Below, one piece after another: positions 11,227-11,827 of a stretch of DNA of 11,827 bases; position 1 is the stretch's first letter; each line of letters starts with the position of its first letter. The notes beneath the pieces were generated by a model. That model did not search any database. It was not told the DNA's origin and saw only the letters and a list, made by a program, of their open reading frames with translations. Source of the DNA: Nitrososphaerales archaeon TH1177. GTDB lineage: Archaea > Thermoproteota > Nitrososphaeria > Nitrososphaerales > Nitrososphaeraceae. Location of the stretch: positions 1-11,827 of the forward strand of contig JAATVJ010000373.1 in NCBI GenBank assembly GCA_014523515.1, read 5' to 3'. The translations under genes were made by a program, and so were the position numbers.

Positions 11227-11827
11227 TTATAAGGAGATCCTATCCTTTCTATCATAGGCTTCTCTAGCAACACTTATTGCACCTTTTCTCAACAACATGG
11301 CTCTATACACTATTTGTTTTGATAGTTCAGTAGCTATTTTCCGGGGATTCTCTTCTTTCAGTATTGCCTCGGTAAGTATTTCTTTTATATTCTTAGTTAT
11401 TTTGTATTCAATAAGATCAAATGCTTCCTTTTCAGTTCTTCCTTGATACTCAACAAATGATCCGATAACACCACCAGCATTTGCTAGGAAATCAGGTATA
11501 AGCCAGATTTTATTCTTATGCATATATTCACAGGCATCGGCTGTAGTAGGGATATTTGCTGCTTCTACAACCATTTTTATACCATTTCCAAGTAATTTAG
11601 GAGCAGTTTTGTTAGTTATGACTCCACCCATAGCTGCAGGAATAAAAATATCCAAATCAATTTCAAAGATTTCATCTTTATCTCTTAAATCATATCCATA
11701 ATCTTGGAGATCGGAAAGTTTTGCTTTTCCCTTCATATCTTTCATTAGTTTGGGAATATTCAACCCATTTTCATCTTTGCTATAAATAAATCCCGACACA
11801 TCACTTACACCTACTACCTTAATACCA
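11227..11827 (-). CDS. Glu/Leu/Phe/Val-type (glutamate) dehydrogenase, C-terminal part
   Basis: About 199 residues of the NAD(P)-binding half are visible; the frame stays open to the right edge (GIKVVGVSDVSGFIYS), so an apparent GTG start at 11799 is internal. Family landmarks are VVGVSD-SG (end of the second Rossmann strand), DIFIPAAMGGVIT, VVEAANIPTTADA and IPDFLANAGGVIGSFVEYQGR. These match glutamate and related amino-acid dehydrogenases, which interconvert an amino acid and its 2-oxo acid plus ammonium with NAD(P). That reaction fits ammonium assimilation or amino-acid breakdown. The usual Leu-Glu/Gly-Asn after PAA is replaced by Met-Gly-Gly, and Gly-Pro in 'ANGPTT' by Ile-Pro, so it may be a divergent paralogue; the substrate pocket is mostly outside the window. 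The N-terminus and promoter are not visible. Confidence 0.88.
   Translation of the reverse strand, partial: GIKVVGVSDVSGFIYSKDENGLNIPKLMKDMKGKAKLSDLQDYGYDLRDKDEIFEIDLDIFIPAAMGGVITNKTAPKLLGNGIKMVVEAANIPTTADACEYMHKNKIWLIPDFLANAGGVIGSFVEYQGRTEKEAFDLIEYKITKNIKEILTEAILKEENPRKIATELSKQIVYRAMLLRKGAISVAREAYDRKDRISL

Noticed and set aside
11227..11799. Dehydrogenase starting at GTG 11799
   Set aside because: The frame is open to the window edge and reads GIKVVGVSDVSG; the GTG codes for an internal Val.

Overview
This AT-rich window most likely comes from a Nitrososphaeria (thaumarchaeal, ammonia-oxidising lineage) chromosome. The grounds are a seven-cysteine zinc-type archaeal ferredoxin, many open frames that begin about 25-30 nt downstream of a TATA box (leaderless archaeal transcripts), a SD matching the archaeal/bacterial 16S 3' end, T-rich 3' ends, and recombinase and hemerythrin remnants that resemble thaumarchaeal proteins as I know them. 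The species cannot be fixed from the sequence alone.

Layout. 1-750: a CmtR-like ArsR regulator (cut by the window edge, with a 20-bp palindromic operator at its start) and a membrane-anchored Met-rich protein, both on the minus strand; this looks like a metal-handling corner. 750-2328: no intact gene, but two decayed genes on the minus strand, an AbrB-like domain and a tyrosine recombinase. 2329-3108: ferredoxin, then a small ORF with a full-length Shine-Dalgarno and no ATG. 3200-5190: a doubtful small minus-strand ORF, a DUF488 protein, an (AAT)12 tract and a Rieske-flavoreductase fusion. 5525-6022: a membrane-anchored coiled-coil protein.

6174-7315 is the most unusual part. Two homologous structured RNAs (6264-6389 and 7146-7250) flank a stand-alone response-regulator receiver gene. 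Each has its own TATA box, the same three-helix fold with compensating base changes, and a U-rich end. A truncated third copy and two related hairpins (GCCATAGCC / GTCATAGCC stems) lie between or beside them. I do not recognise this RNA family.

7311-8269 holds gene remnants, a convincing 51-codon minus-strand gene with a well-placed TATA box, and a 22-codon ORF with a strong SD. 8270-8968 is a secreted or anchored beta-rich protein. 8969-10338 contains a possible small minus-strand ORF, faint coding remnants and a clearly broken hemerythrin-like (HHE) gene whose promoter still looks intact. 10339-11226 has inverted repeats and one doubtful ORF. 11227-11827 is the C-terminal half of a Glu/Leu/Phe/Val-type dehydrogenase, running off the window.

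The ferredoxin, the Rieske-flavoreductase and the dehydrogenase are all redox enzymes, but they sit in separate transcription units, so no shared pathway is shown. Overall this is an accessory-type stretch with low gene density and at least three decayed genes.
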